A stretch of DNA of 51,405 bases from IMG/VR virus record IMGVR_UViG_3300031772_000051, positions 1 to 51,405 of that record. One strand, given 5' to 3'. The translations under genes were made by a program, and so were the position numbers. Numbering within the stretch: the first letter of the stretch is position 1; each line of letters begins with the position of its first letter. This DNA comes from a virus. The notes beneath the pieces are model-generated. The model saw only the letters and a list, made by a program, of their open reading frames with translations, was not told the DNA's origin and did no database searches. Positions 18,952 through 28,400 of the stretch are shown piece after piece.

Positions 18952-19533
18952 ATGGCCACAATCGGCATCTATAGAATAAGAAACACCAAAAATGGAAAGT
19001 TCTATCTTGGTAGTTCGGATGACATTGTTCGTCGTTGGAAAGAAGGTCATAAAGCAAAGTTAGTTCGAGGAGTTCATGACAATCCTCATCTACAAAATGC
19101 TTGGAACAAGTATGGCAAAGACTCATTTTTGGTGGAGGTTTTGCGAGAGTGTTCCAAAGAAGATTTATTGGTGGAAGAGCAAAAAGAGTTGGATGTATGG
19201 GTAGGGTGTCCTGAATGTTATAACATTAGGAAGGACGCAAAATGTATTGTTTTGCCGGGGAGTAATAGACCGGAGTGGGTAAAACAAAAAATATCACTTG
19301 CTCAAAAAGGGAAACCTCGGTGGACAGAAGAACAAAAGAAACAGATGTCTATTCAGAGAAAAGGTAGAAAGCATTCACCAGAAACCATAGAAAAATTTAT
19401 TGGGCGAAAAAGCTCTCGTGAGAATATCAAGAAAGCACAACTGTTCAATGTCGGACGTGTTTATTCGGAAGAACACAAAGCAGCAATTTCCGTTGGAAAA
19501 ATAATTTCTCACAGAGAAAAAATCGGAGCATAA
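18952..19533 (+). CDS. GIY-YIG homing endonuclease with NUMOD3 repeats
   Basis: 193 residues. The N terminus has the GIY-YIG nuclease core: GIYRIRN, then KFYLGSS (the YIG position is YLG), the arginine of DDIVRRWKEGH, and the glutamate of KDSFLVEVLREC. The C-terminal half contains NUMOD3-type DNA-binding repeats (KQKISLAQKGKPRWTEEQKK, HSPETIEKFIGRKSS, YSEEHKAAISVGK). This layout is that of free-standing Seg/I-Tev-type endonucleases, which cut an unoccupied allele so that the gene is copied in. It lies between two virion genes. TATAAAG lies 11-5 bases before the ATG, and a GGAG in its last codons serves as ribosome site for the following gene. Confidence 0.9.
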   Translation: MATIGIYRIRNTKNGKFYLGSSDDIVRRWKEGHKAKLVRGVHDNPHLQNAWNKYGKDSFLVEVLRECSKEDLLVEEQKELDVWVGCPECYNIRKDAKCIVLPGSNRPEWVKQKISLAQKGKPRWTEEQKKQMSIQRKGRKHSPETIEKFIGRKSSRENIKKAQLFNVGRVYSEEHKAAISVGKIISHREKIGA

Positions 19534-19534
19534 T

Positions 19535-20179
19535 ATGGCATATATTGACAATCAAACCATAACTGTAGATGCGGTTTTGACCAAAAAAGGTCGTGAACTG
19601 CTTGCCAAGACTGGCAATCTGAACATCACGTCATTTGCTTTGGCAGACGACGAGATTGATTACACGCTTTACCAGCCAAACCACCCCAACGGAAGCGCAT
19701 TCTACGACATCGCTCTACGTAACACCCCTGTCTTTGAACCATTGACTGATGAAACGCAGACGATGAAGTATAAACTCGTCACGTTGAACCAAGGTGTTAC
19801 CGCCATTCCAGTCATCACGATTGCTCAAGACAAGATTCTCGTTACTCGTGACTACACTGGCGACATCATTATCAGTCCTTCCACAAACCCCGCTTACAAC
19901 CTTCAGGCCGGTTACACAGCGATTTTGGGAAACAAGAATGTCGGAACTCTCATTGTTCAGCAAACGAACTCAATCAATGCGGTGTCCAATACTATCCCCA
20001 CGTTCGCCGGGGACATCAACACCACAAGTGCTCAGGTTGTTGTCGGAAACACTTTCCGCTTTGTTCCAAACAGCAGTCTTGGAAAGACAACCACAACCAA
20101 TTTAACCATTGTCGGAAATGAATCTGGTGGAAGTATCTCTATCGAGGTAACTGTTACCGTTCCTCCATCCAATGCCTAA
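19535..20179 (+). CDS. Virion structural protein, 214 aa
   Basis: The N terminus (MAYIDNQTITVDAVLTKKGR, ELLAKTGNLNITSFALADDE) is a pattern seen in tail/baseplate-associated proteins of large phages, where a short helix is followed by beta strands. The remainder is beta-rich with Thr/Asn-rich sheets and an Ig-like C-terminal part (TTTTNLTIVGNESGGSISIE). It starts 1 base after the homing-endonuclease stop. A tail component is likely from composition and context; the exact role is unknown. Confidence 0.65.
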   Translation: MAYIDNQTITVDAVLTKKGRELLAKTGNLNITSFALADDEIDYTLYQPNHPNGSAFYDIALRNTPVFEPLTDETQTMKYKLVTLNQGVTAIPVITIAQDKILVTRDYTGDIIISPSTNPAYNLQAGYTAILGNKNVGTLIVQQTNSINAVSNTIPTFAGDINTTSAQVVVGNTFRFVPNSSLGKTTTTNLTIVGNESGGSISIEVTVTVPPSNA

Positions 20180-20187
20180 GATGACCT

Positions 20188-21330
20188 ATGATATTTAACA
20201 CATTCAACCCAAATCAAGACATTGTAGCTGGACGCACCACTCGTATTGCAAGTGGATTCTGGCCAAGCGGAGTGACAAACTTCTCCCAAAGCTTTTTGGT
20301 TGATGACTTCTGGTCGCTAACTGGTTCCAATGGTAATCCATCGTATGGCACATCCGTATATGATGTCAAGAAGACGATGTATTATCTGAACATGTATCCC
20401 GGCGCAGCGGCGTTTGCAAACAACGACCCATACTTTTCCATTTCATATGGAAGTATTGCGGGCGACATTGGCAGCGGTTCTTTCAATACGGAATCGTCCA
20501 GTATTCAAGCATCCCCGGCCAAAGCGGTTTATACGCAATACAAGAATTTGTTGCTTGGTTCGGCAGATTTGGATGGACAGTTCACAATTCAGAGTGGAAG
20601 CACAACGGTTACAGCAACCGACATTTGGGTTCTCAATTTTTCCGCTTACAAGATGAAGGACAGAATTGATGAAGGACAATTTGAGTTGACTTTGAGCGGT
20701 TCATTGGGAACCAAGTTTACTGTCATTGACAACTCGTCTTACACCACTCAAACACAGGCAGTATATCAACTCATTGTTGGAACGCAAGCTGCGCCTCCTG
20801 CTACTCCGACCTATGAAGGTTTGGGATTGATTTATCCGTCTGATGGTATCGTAATTTTGAATGCTGGTTTAATCGCTGCGAAACTCGGTCTTTCGGGAAG
20901 CGGACCCGGCATTGGATATAGCGAAGGTGGTCCTGCTACAAACGGAGGTTGGTGGTACACTCCCGGCACAGCGACAACCGAATTCACATACAATCACAAG
21001 ACTCTGGCAAAATCAATTGAACTGTGCGTAACCGAATCCATGAAGGTTCGTAAGAGCGAATACGTTCCCGCACGCCACTACTTTGTCAGAGTAATGAACC
21101 GTGATTTCAACTACAGTAACAATCCAACCTACGTTTATGATGGTACTGATGGAACTCATGCTAAAGGAACGATTTACAACTCCGACTTTATCAATGACCC
21201 AAAGACATACATTACGACAGTTGGATTGTACAACGATAGTAACGAACTCGTCGCCGTAGCAAAACTGAGCAGACCGGCAGTAAAGTCGTTCGACCAAGAA
21301 TTGCTTATCAAAGTTCGCCTTGATTTCTAA
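20188..21330 (+). CDS. Virion structural protein, 380 aa
   Basis: A Gly/Ser/Asn-rich, beta-structured protein. The ATG at 20188 is used because the ATG at 20181 is in a frame that stops after five codons. The last 38 residues (TTVGLYNDSNELVAVAKLSR, then a basic strand ending IKVRLDF) strongly resemble the last residues of the 800-aa protein ending at 31108, suggesting a shared structural module such as a docking or oligomerisation strand. It lies between the 214-aa protein and the first of two paralogous fibre-adaptor genes. Role in the tail is inferred. Confidence 0.65.
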   Translation: MIFNTFNPNQDIVAGRTTRIASGFWPSGVTNFSQSFLVDDFWSLTGSNGNPSYGTSVYDVKKTMYYLNMYPGAAAFANNDPYFSISYGSIAGDIGSGSFNTESSSIQASPAKAVYTQYKNLLLGSADLDGQFTIQSGSTTVTATDIWVLNFSAYKMKDRIDEGQFELTLSGSLGTKFTVIDNSSYTTQTQAVYQLIVGTQAAPPATPTYEGLGLIYPSDGIVILNAGLIAAKLGLSGSGPGIGYSEGGPATNGGWWYTPGTATTEFTYNHKTLAKSIELCVTESMKVRKSEYVPARHYFVRVMNRDFNYSNNPTYVYDGTDGTHAKGTIYNSDFINDPKTYITTVGLYNDSNELVAVAKLSRPAVKSFDQELLIKVRLDF

Positions 21331-21346
21331 GTTCAACGCTGAATGA

Positions 21347-22546
21347 ATGATCAAGCACATAAATCATCAAAACCTCTTAACGACTCCCTTCGTTGCTGTT
21401 AAGCAATGGGAGTTATTTAGCGTTCAAAATGATGATGTAGTGTTGATTGAACCTCCGGATTCGTTGCCGGAATTTGCGGTAGCCCTAGACTACGTTGATT
21501 ACAATAACGGAGTTCCTATCATCAACCGTGATTGTGATATTGCACTTGAGCAACAGGACTCAGATGTTATCTCATATCAAGAAGGTGCAACAGGGTCGGG
21601 AATCTTCTATCCCGACAGTGAACCAAAAAATTCCGATGGCACTTACAAGCGCATGGTCCATGTTCAGACCAAGGCAGCTTTTTATAACCTTCGCCGCAAT
21701 CCTACTCAGATATTCGGAGTGGAATATATTGACTTCCCCCTTGGCAAGACCGATCGTGAATTATCAGATGTTTTCCGCCTATTCAGCATCCCCCGCCACT
21801 TTTTTGGGGATAAATTGGTCGAGAGTAGCATTCATTTTTATGACACATCATTGGATGATAATGTAGAAATTCATGATGATGGGTATCAAAACCTATTGGC
21901 GGGACCAAATTTATTCTCAAAAATTCAAGAAGTTCGTGGATTTAATAGTCCCGAGGCATTTACAAATATAATTATGCCGGGAACGGCTAGCTGTGATTGC
22001 CCTACGTATAACGGAACGGTATTCACGGCATCCGCACATGCCACATCATCCGTTAATGTAGGATTTTTGAGTGGTAGATTGGAATTGCCGCCGCCAACCG
22101 GAAGCGAATCCAGCAGAGAGTTGAGGGTGTCCTTCTTGTTTGGAAGTATAACCGATTATTTCATGACTGATGAGATTAGGGCTTCTACAGTCTCGTTCGG
22201 ACCATCGGGAAGTACTCATATAGGAGCGGTTGAGACAAGCATTACAGAGTCGTTTGGAGAAAACTGGGTTACATTCGGACCTACGGGGTCAATGCAAAGT
22301 TTGGTGTATGAAGTGAGCGGAAGCGACCTTAACCAAGCAGAAATGAGCGTAACATTCCCCGACACGGGGTCGGGATTGAATAACATAGTTCTTCCAACAA
22401 GCGGAAGCGACCTTAACCAAGCAGAAATGAGCGTAACATTCCCCGACACGGGGTCGGGATTGAATAACATAGTTCTTCCAACAAGCGGAAGCGAAGCGAT
22501 ACAAGATTTGTCAGTAGGATTTGGATCAGGATTTATTGCAACATAA
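21347..22546 (+). CDS. Tail-associated protein A1, N-terminal module shared with the 23922 gene
   Basis: 399 residues. Residues 1-200 match the first 205 residues of the 504-aa protein at 23922 closely (both start MIK.I..(Q/H)NLLT(T/S)PF.AVK.WEL and share DCDIALEQQDSD or DCNIALEQQDSD, LFSIPR and GxQNLLAGxNLFSKIQE). Residues about 205-399 are unrelated to the paralog and include two exact 28-residue repeats. The pattern is that of a conserved attachment domain with a variable distal part, as in tail fibres. No clear ribosome site is seen before the ATG. Confidence 0.7.
   Translation: MIKHINHQNLLTTPFVAVKQWELFSVQNDDVVLIEPPDSLPEFAVALDYVDYNNGVPIINRDCDIALEQQDSDVISYQEGATGSGIFYPDSEPKNSDGTYKRMVHVQTKAAFYNLRRNPTQIFGVEYIDFPLGKTDRELSDVFRLFSIPRHFFGDKLVESSIHFYDTSLDDNVEIHDDGYQNLLAGPNLFSKIQEVRGFNSPEAFTNIIMPGTASCDCPTYNGTVFTASAHATSSVNVGFLSGRLELPPPTGSESSRELRVSFLFGSITDYFMTDEIRASTVSFGPSGSTHIGAVETSITESFGENWVTFGPTGSMQSLVYEVSGSDLNQAEMSVTFPDTGSGLNNIVLPTSGSDLNQAEMSVTFPDTGSGLNNIVLPTSGSEAIQDLSVGFGSGFIAT
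22316..22494 (+). repeat. 84-bp perfect tandem repeat
   Basis: Two identical 84-base units begin at 22316 and 22400, and the first 11 bases of a third begin at 22484. Each encodes 28 residues (SGSDLNQAEMSVTFPDTGSG and eight more). The two copies show no difference, so the duplication is recent or kept uniform by recombination. Confidence 0.95.
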
Positions 22547-22585
22547 ATCTTGACGTAAAAAACAGTCAACATTAGGAGAAAATAT

Positions 22586-23899
22586 ATGAATAACAAAAAC
22601 AGTCCTCTTCATCAGACACTTGAGGGACGATACAAAGTCTCGGTAGTGTCGGGAGATGGAAAAACAGTCATTTGGGAACAACCCGAATGGAAAAAGAACT
22701 TGATTCTTAATAACGGCATGGACCTTATTGCTTCCACACCATATACGGCATGTTTTTATTATGCCGTGGGCGGGACAGGTACCAGAGTGAACAGCGTTCT
22801 CAGCGGAGATTCGCCATCTTCACAAGCGGGAACGACGGTGACACTAACACCGGGAACAACTATCACCAGCTTCACACAATCGCTGGGCGGTCATGCCCAA
22901 CTATTGAGCGTCGGCGATGTCATAGCATACGACACATCCAGCGCAGTGACCGTTCAAACAGTGTCCAACACAACTTGTACGGTTGATATTTCTCAAACCG
23001 TTAGTCCTGCCGAAGGATTTACCATTTGGAAAACTTCTCAGACAGGATTGCACAATGCAGTTGAAACTGCGGGCGGTGACAATGGTTCATCAAAACCATC
23101 ACCATCTGGGTCTTACTGGTTGAGTGGATTTTGTGGAAATTCGTTTTCGGGCAATACATATCATATGTATCGCACTTACGATTTCCGCCTAGAACCGTCA
23201 CTTGTAAGTTACACCGAAATTGGCGTTGCATCTCAACATATACATGGGGTACTTCCGAGCACCACGTTTAGTCGTATTCTTTTGGGCGTTCCCGTATCAG
23301 TTGATGCCGGACAGCGTTTGCGTGTCGCTTATGCCTTGGATGTTAGGGTTCAGCCCACGGCATCTATCTTCCGCTCTGGTTCAACGGTTCCAATTATTAC
23401 AAACTGGCCAGTTGCACCAACACCAAATCTAAACGCAACGGAATCATTACAGGGAACTTCGACGAACAGTCAGATCGAACTGGTCACTTCTACGGGTGGT
23501 GCTTCCAACAGTGGGCAGGGATTCCCCTTGGACCCAATGTCTAGTGGAACAAATTGCGCTGCTTGGATTTCGGAAAAAAGTGCTTCGCTATCTTCGTTTG
23601 GTAGTGCTACGGATAGAACCGGAACTTGGACTGGATTCACGTCAATTGGAATGACCAGAGCAGCATATGCAGGCACAGGCACATACTATGCTGACAAGAC
23701 GGTAACATTTGGATTGACTCAGGCAAACAGTACCAATCTCAGAAGTATGGGATTTGGATACCTAACAACCAATGCACATCTCACCACACAGCAGTCGTAT
23801 GTGTTGTTGTTCAACTACAGTCAGTCCAAGACGAACGTTCAAACACTTACGCTCTCGTGGCGTTGGAGTTGGGCAAGATCACTCAGTAACGGAGAGTAA
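22586..23899 (+). CDS. Probable tail fibre / receptor-binding protein, 437 aa
   Basis: It has one of the best ribosome sites in the region (AGGAGA, 6 bases before ATG). The N terminus (YKVSVVSGDGKTVIWEQPEWKKN) resembles fibre-attachment starts. The body is Thr/Ser/Gly-rich beta structure with VTLTPGTTITSFTQSLGG and YTEIGVASQHIHGVLPSTTF, and the protein ends in a Trp-rich strand (LTLSWRWSWARSLSNGE). It lies between the two paralogous adaptor genes, suggesting that it pairs with one of them. The receptor-binding role is inferred from composition and context; no named domain is recognised. Confidence 0.6.
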   Translation: MNNKNSPLHQTLEGRYKVSVVSGDGKTVIWEQPEWKKNLILNNGMDLIASTPYTACFYYAVGGTGTRVNSVLSGDSPSSQAGTTVTLTPGTTITSFTQSLGGHAQLLSVGDVIAYDTSSAVTVQTVSNTTCTVDISQTVSPAEGFTIWKTSQTGLHNAVETAGGDNGSSKPSPSGSYWLSGFCGNSFSGNTYHMYRTYDFRLEPSLVSYTEIGVASQHIHGVLPSTTFSRILLGVPVSVDAGQRLRVAYALDVRVQPTASIFRSGSTVPIITNWPVAPTPNLNATESLQGTSTNSQIELVTSTGGASNSGQGFPLDPMSSGTNCAAWISEKSASLSSFGSATDRTGTWTGFTSIGMTRAAYAGTGTYYADKTVTFGLTQANSTNLRSMGFGYLTTNAHLTTQQSYVLLFNYSQSKTNVQTLTLSWRWSWARSLSNGE

Positions 23900-23921
23900 G
23901 GTGGTCAATCTACATTGAGCC

Positions 23922-25436
23922 ATGATAAAACAGATTGGCAAACATAATCTCTTGACTTCGCCCTTTGCGGCGGTGAAGGCATGGGAATTGTCCAATGTAG
24001 ATAATGAAGATGCCGTTTTGCTAGAACCGCTGTCTCAGAGCCTTCTCATTCCAGATACATTAGTCGCTGTTGATTACATTGCGTATTCTCCTACATGTGT
24101 TCCTATTCTAAACACTGACTGTAATATAGCACTTGAGCAACAAGACTCTGATTTGGCCATCTTTGAAGAAGGTGTTAGCGGGAGTGGATTATTCACTCCC
24201 GCTGATGAGGCGCAAAACGACGATGGGACATACAAGCGACTTGTGTATGACCAGATGGGACGAGCATTCTATAATCTCTACCGAAATCCGTTGCAGATTT
24301 TCGGAATGGAGAATATAGATTTTCCGCTAAGTAAAACAGATAGATACCTCGCCGACCGATTCTTGTTGTTTTCCATTCCGAGGCGTATGATGGGGGATCG
24401 GTTGGTCGAGGGGTCTATTGAACTCTTTGATAATACTTTGGATGACCACGTTGAAATTCATGATGACGGGAATCAGAACCTATTGGCTGGGTCAAATCTG
24501 TTTTCCAAGATTCAGGAGATTCGTCATATTGAAAATGAGGTAGTGGTTCCAATTACATCCGGCCCGGCGGGTATTCCTACAATTACGGGAAGTCAGGGAA
24601 CTACACTTTCCATTGAAAACATAAATTCTTTTGGATTGGACATCTCCGTTGTTGGTGAGTATGCTATAGTAGTTGGATTCAGCGGAACGGTTAGAACTTC
24701 CACAGACGGAATCAACTGGAATTCGGAAACATCCAACGCCAGTGGAAGACATCTAAGAGGAATCGCTTATAATAGTAGTTCGCTATATGTTGCGGTGGGA
24801 CAGGCGGGCGTATGCATAACTTCGCCAGATGGTATGGCGTGGACCGCCCAGTCAAATACCGATGTATTTCCAAATTGGAATATGAACAGCATAGTTTATA
24901 ATGGAACCAAATTCTATGCAATAACGGATACCGGAATTGTCAAGAGTTCTACCAATGGAGTAGCATGGGCAGTTGAATCCACGCTTCCAAGCGGTGTTGG
25001 AGCAAAACAGATTATCTGGGACGGAACCCAATTCTTAGTGGTAAATGGAAACCTTGCGGATTCCCTCGAAACTTCTCCGGATGGTATTACATGGACGGCA
25101 CAGACCACAGGAACCAGTAATAATCTAACCGACATTGTTTATGCCGCAGGATTGTATATTACGGTTGGAGATGCTGGGGACATACTTTACTCGTCAGATT
25201 CAATTACGTGGAATGCTGCGGTCACTGGACCAGTGGTAGCCGGAGACTCCATTGCATCTATCGTATATGGAAATGGATACTGGGTATTGAATACCGACCA
25301 CGGGGAACTGTGGTATTCTGTTGATGGCATCAATTGGTATCTGTGGCCATTCTGGGCGGAAGACGGAATACTCAGGACATTTTATTACACAAGATTGGAA
25401 TTCCTTACTTCGGGAGATCCACTTGTACCAAGATAA
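23922..25436 (+). CDS. Tail-associated protein A2: paralogous adaptor module plus Asp-box beta-propeller
   Basis: 504 residues. Residues 1-205 are the paralog of the 399-aa protein at 21347. Residues about 215-490 contain repeated units of the type TSxDGxxWxxxT (TSTDGINWNSET, TSPDGMAWTAQS, SSTNGVAWAVES, TSPDGITWTAQT, YSSDSITWNAAV, YSVDGINWYLWP), which is the Asp-box/BNR beta-propeller pattern of sialidase-like and glycan-binding proteins. No sialidase catalytic site is visible. The gene ends with TAA, and the next large ORF continues in the same frame 33 bases later. A glycan-binding role is inferred from the fold. Confidence 0.75.
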   Translation: MIKQIGKHNLLTSPFAAVKAWELSNVDNEDAVLLEPLSQSLLIPDTLVAVDYIAYSPTCVPILNTDCNIALEQQDSDLAIFEEGVSGSGLFTPADEAQNDDGTYKRLVYDQMGRAFYNLYRNPLQIFGMENIDFPLSKTDRYLADRFLLFSIPRRMMGDRLVEGSIELFDNTLDDHVEIHDDGNQNLLAGSNLFSKIQEIRHIENEVVVPITSGPAGIPTITGSQGTTLSIENINSFGLDISVVGEYAIVVGFSGTVRTSTDGINWNSETSNASGRHLRGIAYNSSSLYVAVGQAGVCITSPDGMAWTAQSNTDVFPNWNMNSIVYNGTKFYAITDTGIVKSSTNGVAWAVESTLPSGVGAKQIIWDGTQFLVVNGNLADSLETSPDGITWTAQTTGTSNNLTDIVYAAGLYITVGDAGDILYSSDSITWNAAVTGPVVAGDSIASIVYGNGYWVLNTDHGELWYSVDGINWYLWPFWAEDGILRTFYYTRLEFLTSGDPLVPR

Positions 25437-25469
25437 CACTCTAAAAAAAGATATGTATCTACAAGAATA

Positions 25470-28400
25470 ATGAGTGCATTCAATACACAATCGCTAATAA
25501 ATTGGGACTACGCCTTAGCGGATTACAATGGATTTTTATTAGAAAAATCCTCAAATTCGGGTTCTACGTGGACTTCCAGCTTATCCTGCTCGGCAGCAAC
25601 TACTAGCTACGTTGATAATAACGTGACGTGGGGCGATACAAGGTGGTACAGAGTGTCTGCTCTTAATTCGGTTGGTTCTAGCACCCCAAGTGCATTGTTT
25701 GAGTTGTTTATACATAGTCCCGGCGTTGATACGCCGGTGCTTGCCGGTGCTCAGTATCTTTTTGAAACTCAATCCGCAATGTCGTGGACTTACAGTGGTT
25801 CTTCACAGGGCGGATGTGATTATTTTATTCTCGAACGTTCCATTGATTCTGGGTCTAGTTGGCCATATTCGGCATCTATAAATCCGACCAGTACAAGCTA
25901 CAATGATTTCTCAGTCTCTTATGCAAGCAATTACTGGTATCGCATTAAAGCACATTGCACATTTGGTCTTTACGGACCATACAGCGATACTGCCAGCGTC
26001 TTCATTTTTTATCCACCGAGTTCGTGTGTTTCTCCCGACTTCGGACCATCGGTTCAGGCGGGATACATCGGATATGGTAGCGCATCATACTATGCCTACA
26101 ACTATGGCGTTCGCCTGAACTTTACAAACAGTGTAATCAGTCAATCTGTATCTCTGTGGGCTCGTTCACAAGATTTTGATACTTATGTTACATTGGTCGA
26201 TCCAGATGGAGGAGTTGTGGGAATTTCTCGAAACGGATTTACTCCAGATGGAGATTTTAACGGAGATGGAGATACCGCATTGTCAGCCATATTGACCAAG
26301 AGTGGGTCATATACCGTTGAAGTTGCGTCTCAAAACAACGGTCTTGGAAGGTATGCACTTTATGTGTCGCCCGGTCCAAAACTGGAAACTTCGTGGAGTG
26401 CTGCGGGTGAAACGGCAGACGTGGTTTACATTTCCTCTTCCAATTATATCGTAATTGGAGAATCGGGTCCAAACTTGGTGTTCTATGACATCACCAATCA
26501 AACGACCAACAAGATTGTTTATTCAAATGGAGTGCAAGGAGCTGCATATAGTCCAACACAAGACAAGGTGTACGCTTGGGTTTATTACCAAACTGCGGGA
26601 AAATACACTGCATCTATTGATGAATACGACAATACCGGCAGTTTTTTGCAGAGCAATTTCTTTTATAGAGACCCGATTTCTCAATCCTCCGTACCACCAA
26701 CCATTGATTTTAATGGATACTTGTCGTATGACAGTTTCAATGATAGAATTCTGTTTGCGAGATATAACTACACTGCTGTAGCTAACATAACCATTTGGGA
26801 TTGTGCTACGAGAACTGTTCTCGCTACTCTCAGTTCATCGGCATATCAGAATTTTTCCGGGTTTTGGATGTCTTGCTACTCTGCCGTCAATAACTCATAC
26901 TATCTTGCTACACAAGGTATGAATCCAATGGTTAAGGTTGATGCCTCCAGCTTTGCTATGAGCAATACGGCGCAGAGCGCAAAAATAGTGGTGACTTACA
27001 TTCCATCAAATGGCACGATGATGATTCGTGGTACTACTGATACACTGAAGATATATGACCCCGTGTCAGATACAATTGTGCATACTCAGACGGGAGTGCC
27101 GGGATTTGGTCTTTTTGAAGAGGGCGCAGATGACACCTGTACTGACAGCTATATCGCTGCGGTGGATGACCAGAACAATCCGAACAGTGCGGGTATTGTT
27201 GTAATAGACAAGAACACTTATGCCGAGAAGAATTTCCTTCAATTTACCAATGAAGACTCGGACCCTCCGAATGGAGCTGGTTGGTATCAATACAGCATCA
27301 CATTCGTCCCGTCAAGCTCACGGGTGTATTCTGCAATGCAAGAATTTGATTTCAATACGGGGCGTCTTTACTCTATTGGAACATCTACGGCAACCGCTCC
27401 GGTACTTGCCCCCTTCACGGCGTCCAATTTCCCCTTCACGGCGTCCTGCATGACATATTCAGGAAGTTTTTTGATTACCTCTTCCAACCCCGGTCCTACC
27501 GACTGGATGGGACGTGCTTACCCAAGTTACATCACATCAACGGATGATTTGAATTTTAGAACGATGGTGGTTTCTGATAATGAGTATCTATTGGACGGAA
27601 CGTTTCAACACAATCGTCACAACTGGTTCTTCAACTTTGATGGAACTGTGAGATACAATGACTACACCGAATCATACATTCATACTTGGCCAGGAAAAAA
27701 TGCAGTATTTTGTGGAGGAAAATATTTCATGATGAGTGATGGTCTAAACCATCAAACGTTTTTGGATGAACCAATGACTGCATCTGCAATGTTGATGTTT
27801 GATAGAACTGGAAGTTTGTTATCCACAATTCCACTTACTTATGGAGGAATGGATTGGTCCACCGATGGAAAAAACGTATGGGTTTTTGAGCATGACGGCA
27901 CGACTCTGTGGTTGGAACAATTGACCGGATCGGATGGCAGCATTTTGAATACGCAAAACATCTATGATGGTGGATTTATTGCCATGAATGTTTCTGCCAC
28001 GGCATCTTTTAGCACCAGCATTGACAATGGTTATTATGGTGGAGCGATAGTGTCGTTTACCGATGGCAATACCAATTGGTCATTTGTTAACAATGCAATA
28101 AGCGGAAGCACGGAAAGTGGAAGTGGAGATTTGCTAACTGCCGTTCAGGATGGATTTTATGCTGGAAATGGATATTTTCTGTCAATGGCAGACGATGGAA
28201 TAACGCCATATGGTGGATGGGCCGGGTCTATGGCATATTGTCAGTTGACCAATACCGTTTTCATTGGAGCATTTGGTGCAGCACCAGATTATCAACCCTT
28301 GATTTTGGAAACGGACTCCCATCTTAACGTTATTTATACATACGACTTGTCTGAATTTACGGGAAGTGTTTTTGCGGTGGATGACATCAAGTACAACCGA

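Noticed and set aside
22316-22494. Possible CRISPR-like repeat array
   Set aside because: The 84-bp units are directly adjacent, in frame and coding, with no unique spacers.
22550-22578. TTGACG as a -35 before the 437-aa fibre gene
   Set aside because: At 16-18 bases spacing there is no acceptable -10 hexamer.
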